Positions 31,646 through 32,455 of a DNA stretch of 32,455 nt are shown in pieces (the first letter of the stretch is position 1; each line of letters opens with the position of its first letter). The stretch is from assembly GCA_013151775.1 (NCBI GenBank), contig JAADHO010000257.1:1-32455 (forward strand), read 5' to 3'. The stretch is from Deltaproteobacteria bacterium. Lineage in GTDB: Bacteria > Myxococcota_A > Polyangia > Polyangiales > Houyiibacteriaceae. A program made the position numbers and the translations under genes. Below the pieces are notes generated by a model that saw only the letters and a list, made by a program, of their open reading frames with translations, was not told where the DNA came from and made no database searches.

Positions 31646-32455
31646 ATGTCCCGCAAAGCGACCCACTCTGTTGGCCTGATCGTTCTCGTCGCTGCCTGCA
31701 CGTCCTCCGCCGCGCCTGTTTCCGACGCGAGCGTGGACGCGATGTCCTCGGACGCGGCCGTCGACGCCAGCCCGCCGCCTCGTTGCGAGCCTCCCGCGGT
31801 GCCGCCCGCTACCTGCAATCTGCACGCGGAGCTGTGTTCGCGGCGCTATGACGAGGTGGCCTACGCCACGAGTCACAACGCCATGAGCAACCTGGAGGAG
31901 CGCTGGCTCGCTCCGAATCAGAGCTTCCGTGTGACGCGTCAGCTCGAGGATGGCGTGCGCGCGCTGATGCTCGACACGCACTATTTTCGAGATGAACCCG
32001 TGCTCTGCCATGGCATCTGCACCGCGGGCCGGAAGCCTCTGGCCGAGGGCTTGTTCGAGATCGCCGAGTTCCTGCGCTGCCATCCCGCCGAGGTCGTCAG
32101 CATCATCTTCGAGACGTATATCTCGCCCGAGGACACGCGCGCCGCCTTCGTGGAGTCGGGCCTCGACGCCTATCTCCACGTGCAGGCGCCGGACGCGCCG
32201 TGGCCAACGCTCGGCGAGATGATCGCGAGCGGTGAGCGCTTGGTCGTGTTCACGGATCGTGATGGCGACGCCTGGCCGGGCTATCACGACATCTGGGCAT
32301 GGGCCTTCGAGACGCCCTTCGCCGCCGAGACGCCCGCTGACCTGCGCTGCGAGCTGGGTCGCGGCGCGATGGGAAGTGACCTCTTCATCCTGAACCACTT
32401 CCTCACGGCCCCCCTGGCCGCGCCCTCGCTCGCGGAGATGGTCAACTACGACCCC
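31646..32455 (+). CDS. PI-PLC X-domain lipoprotein (3' end missing)
   Basis: This is a secreted protein of the phosphatidylinositol phospholipase C X-domain family, open to the window edge (270 codons seen). It has a lipoprotein signal ending LVAAC (Cys18) and a short Asp/Ala/Ser/Val-rich linker. The catalytic domain starts near residue 66, with YDEVAYATSHNAM (His77), DGVRALMLDTHYF (D110) and EPVLCHGIC (His122). These are the paired histidines and acidic residue expected for inositol phospholipid cleavage. Later parts include EVVSIIFETYISPEDT and FILNHFLTAPLAAPSLAEMV. Several cysteines near the active site could form disulfides. The substrate may be a phospholipid of prey or host cells (inference). 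No ribosome binding site is clear. Confidence 0.88.
   Translation, partial: MSRKATHSVGLIVLVAACTSSAAPVSDASVDAMSSDAAVDASPPPRCEPPAVPPATCNLHAELCSRRYDEVAYATSHNAMSNLEERWLAPNQSFRVTRQLEDGVRALMLDTHYFRDEPVLCHGICTAGRKPLAEGLFEIAEFLRCHPAEVVSIIFETYISPEDTRAAFVESGLDAYLHVQAPDAPWPTLGEMIASGERLVVFTDRDGDAWPGYHDIWAWAFETPFAAETPADLRCELGRGAMGSDLFILNHFLTAPLAAPSLAEMVNYDP

Overview
This 32.5 kb window is GC-rich chromosomal DNA. It probably comes from a flagellated member of the Myxococcota (Polyangia or Sandaracinaceae-like). That placement is an inference from four things: eukaryotic-like Ser/Thr kinases, several lipoproteins with Asp-Ala-Gly-rich linkers, a DUF3634 protein, and RCC1 and Cys-rich surface proteins. There is no rRNA, tRNA, CRISPR array, phage or insertion sequence. 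No gene-free stretch exceeds 300 bases; the longest, 5459-5755, is 297 bases.

Layout. Positions 1-3179 are the end of a SUF iron-sulfur operon (sufC-sufD-sufS-sufT), each gene overlapping the next by 4 nt. Positions 3219-5458 (minus) hold a Ser/Thr kinase with an RDD membrane domain coupled to a dienelactone hydrolase. Positions 5756-7729 encode an exported lipoprotein with PEP-synthase/glucan-dikinase-like domains. It converges on a GGDEF diguanylate cyclase (7746-8405, minus) that is divergent from a flagellar filament cluster. That cluster (8619-13706) has three tandem flagellins, then fliD, fliS and a fliT-like gene. A run of small genes follows (a 74-aa protein, an exported barrel-like protein, a repeat lipoprotein), then an amidase coupled to a GT-C-type membrane protein. 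A minus-strand pair (a beta-propeller-like protein and DUF3634) is divergent from serB.

Positions 21320-24685 hold a 68-aa unknown ORF and pntA-pntB (proton-translocating transhydrogenase). The pntA gene lacks a standard start codon at the homologous position. Positions 24692-29475 hold an RCC1 lipoprotein, a TetR regulator, a second Ser/Thr kinase and a very Cys-rich lipoprotein. The end of the window has an isovaleryl-CoA-type acyl-CoA dehydrogenase, a single-pass membrane protein, an antitoxin whose RelE-type toxin has decayed to a stub, and a secreted PI-PLC X-domain lipoprotein cut by the window edge.

The most interesting signal is regulatory. Each flagellin leader has a hairpin with GGA in its loop, ending 29-31 nt before the start codon, followed by a GGA-x-GA-GGA ribosome binding site. 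This is the two-site layout expected for CsrA/RsmA repression, and three otherwise unrelated leaders share it. A second pattern is a TAnnnT box 6-7 nt before the start codon of six genes that lack a Shine-Dalgarno sequence, which suggests leaderless transcripts. The exported dikinase-like lipoprotein, the pntA start and the decayed toxin-antitoxin pair also merit attention.
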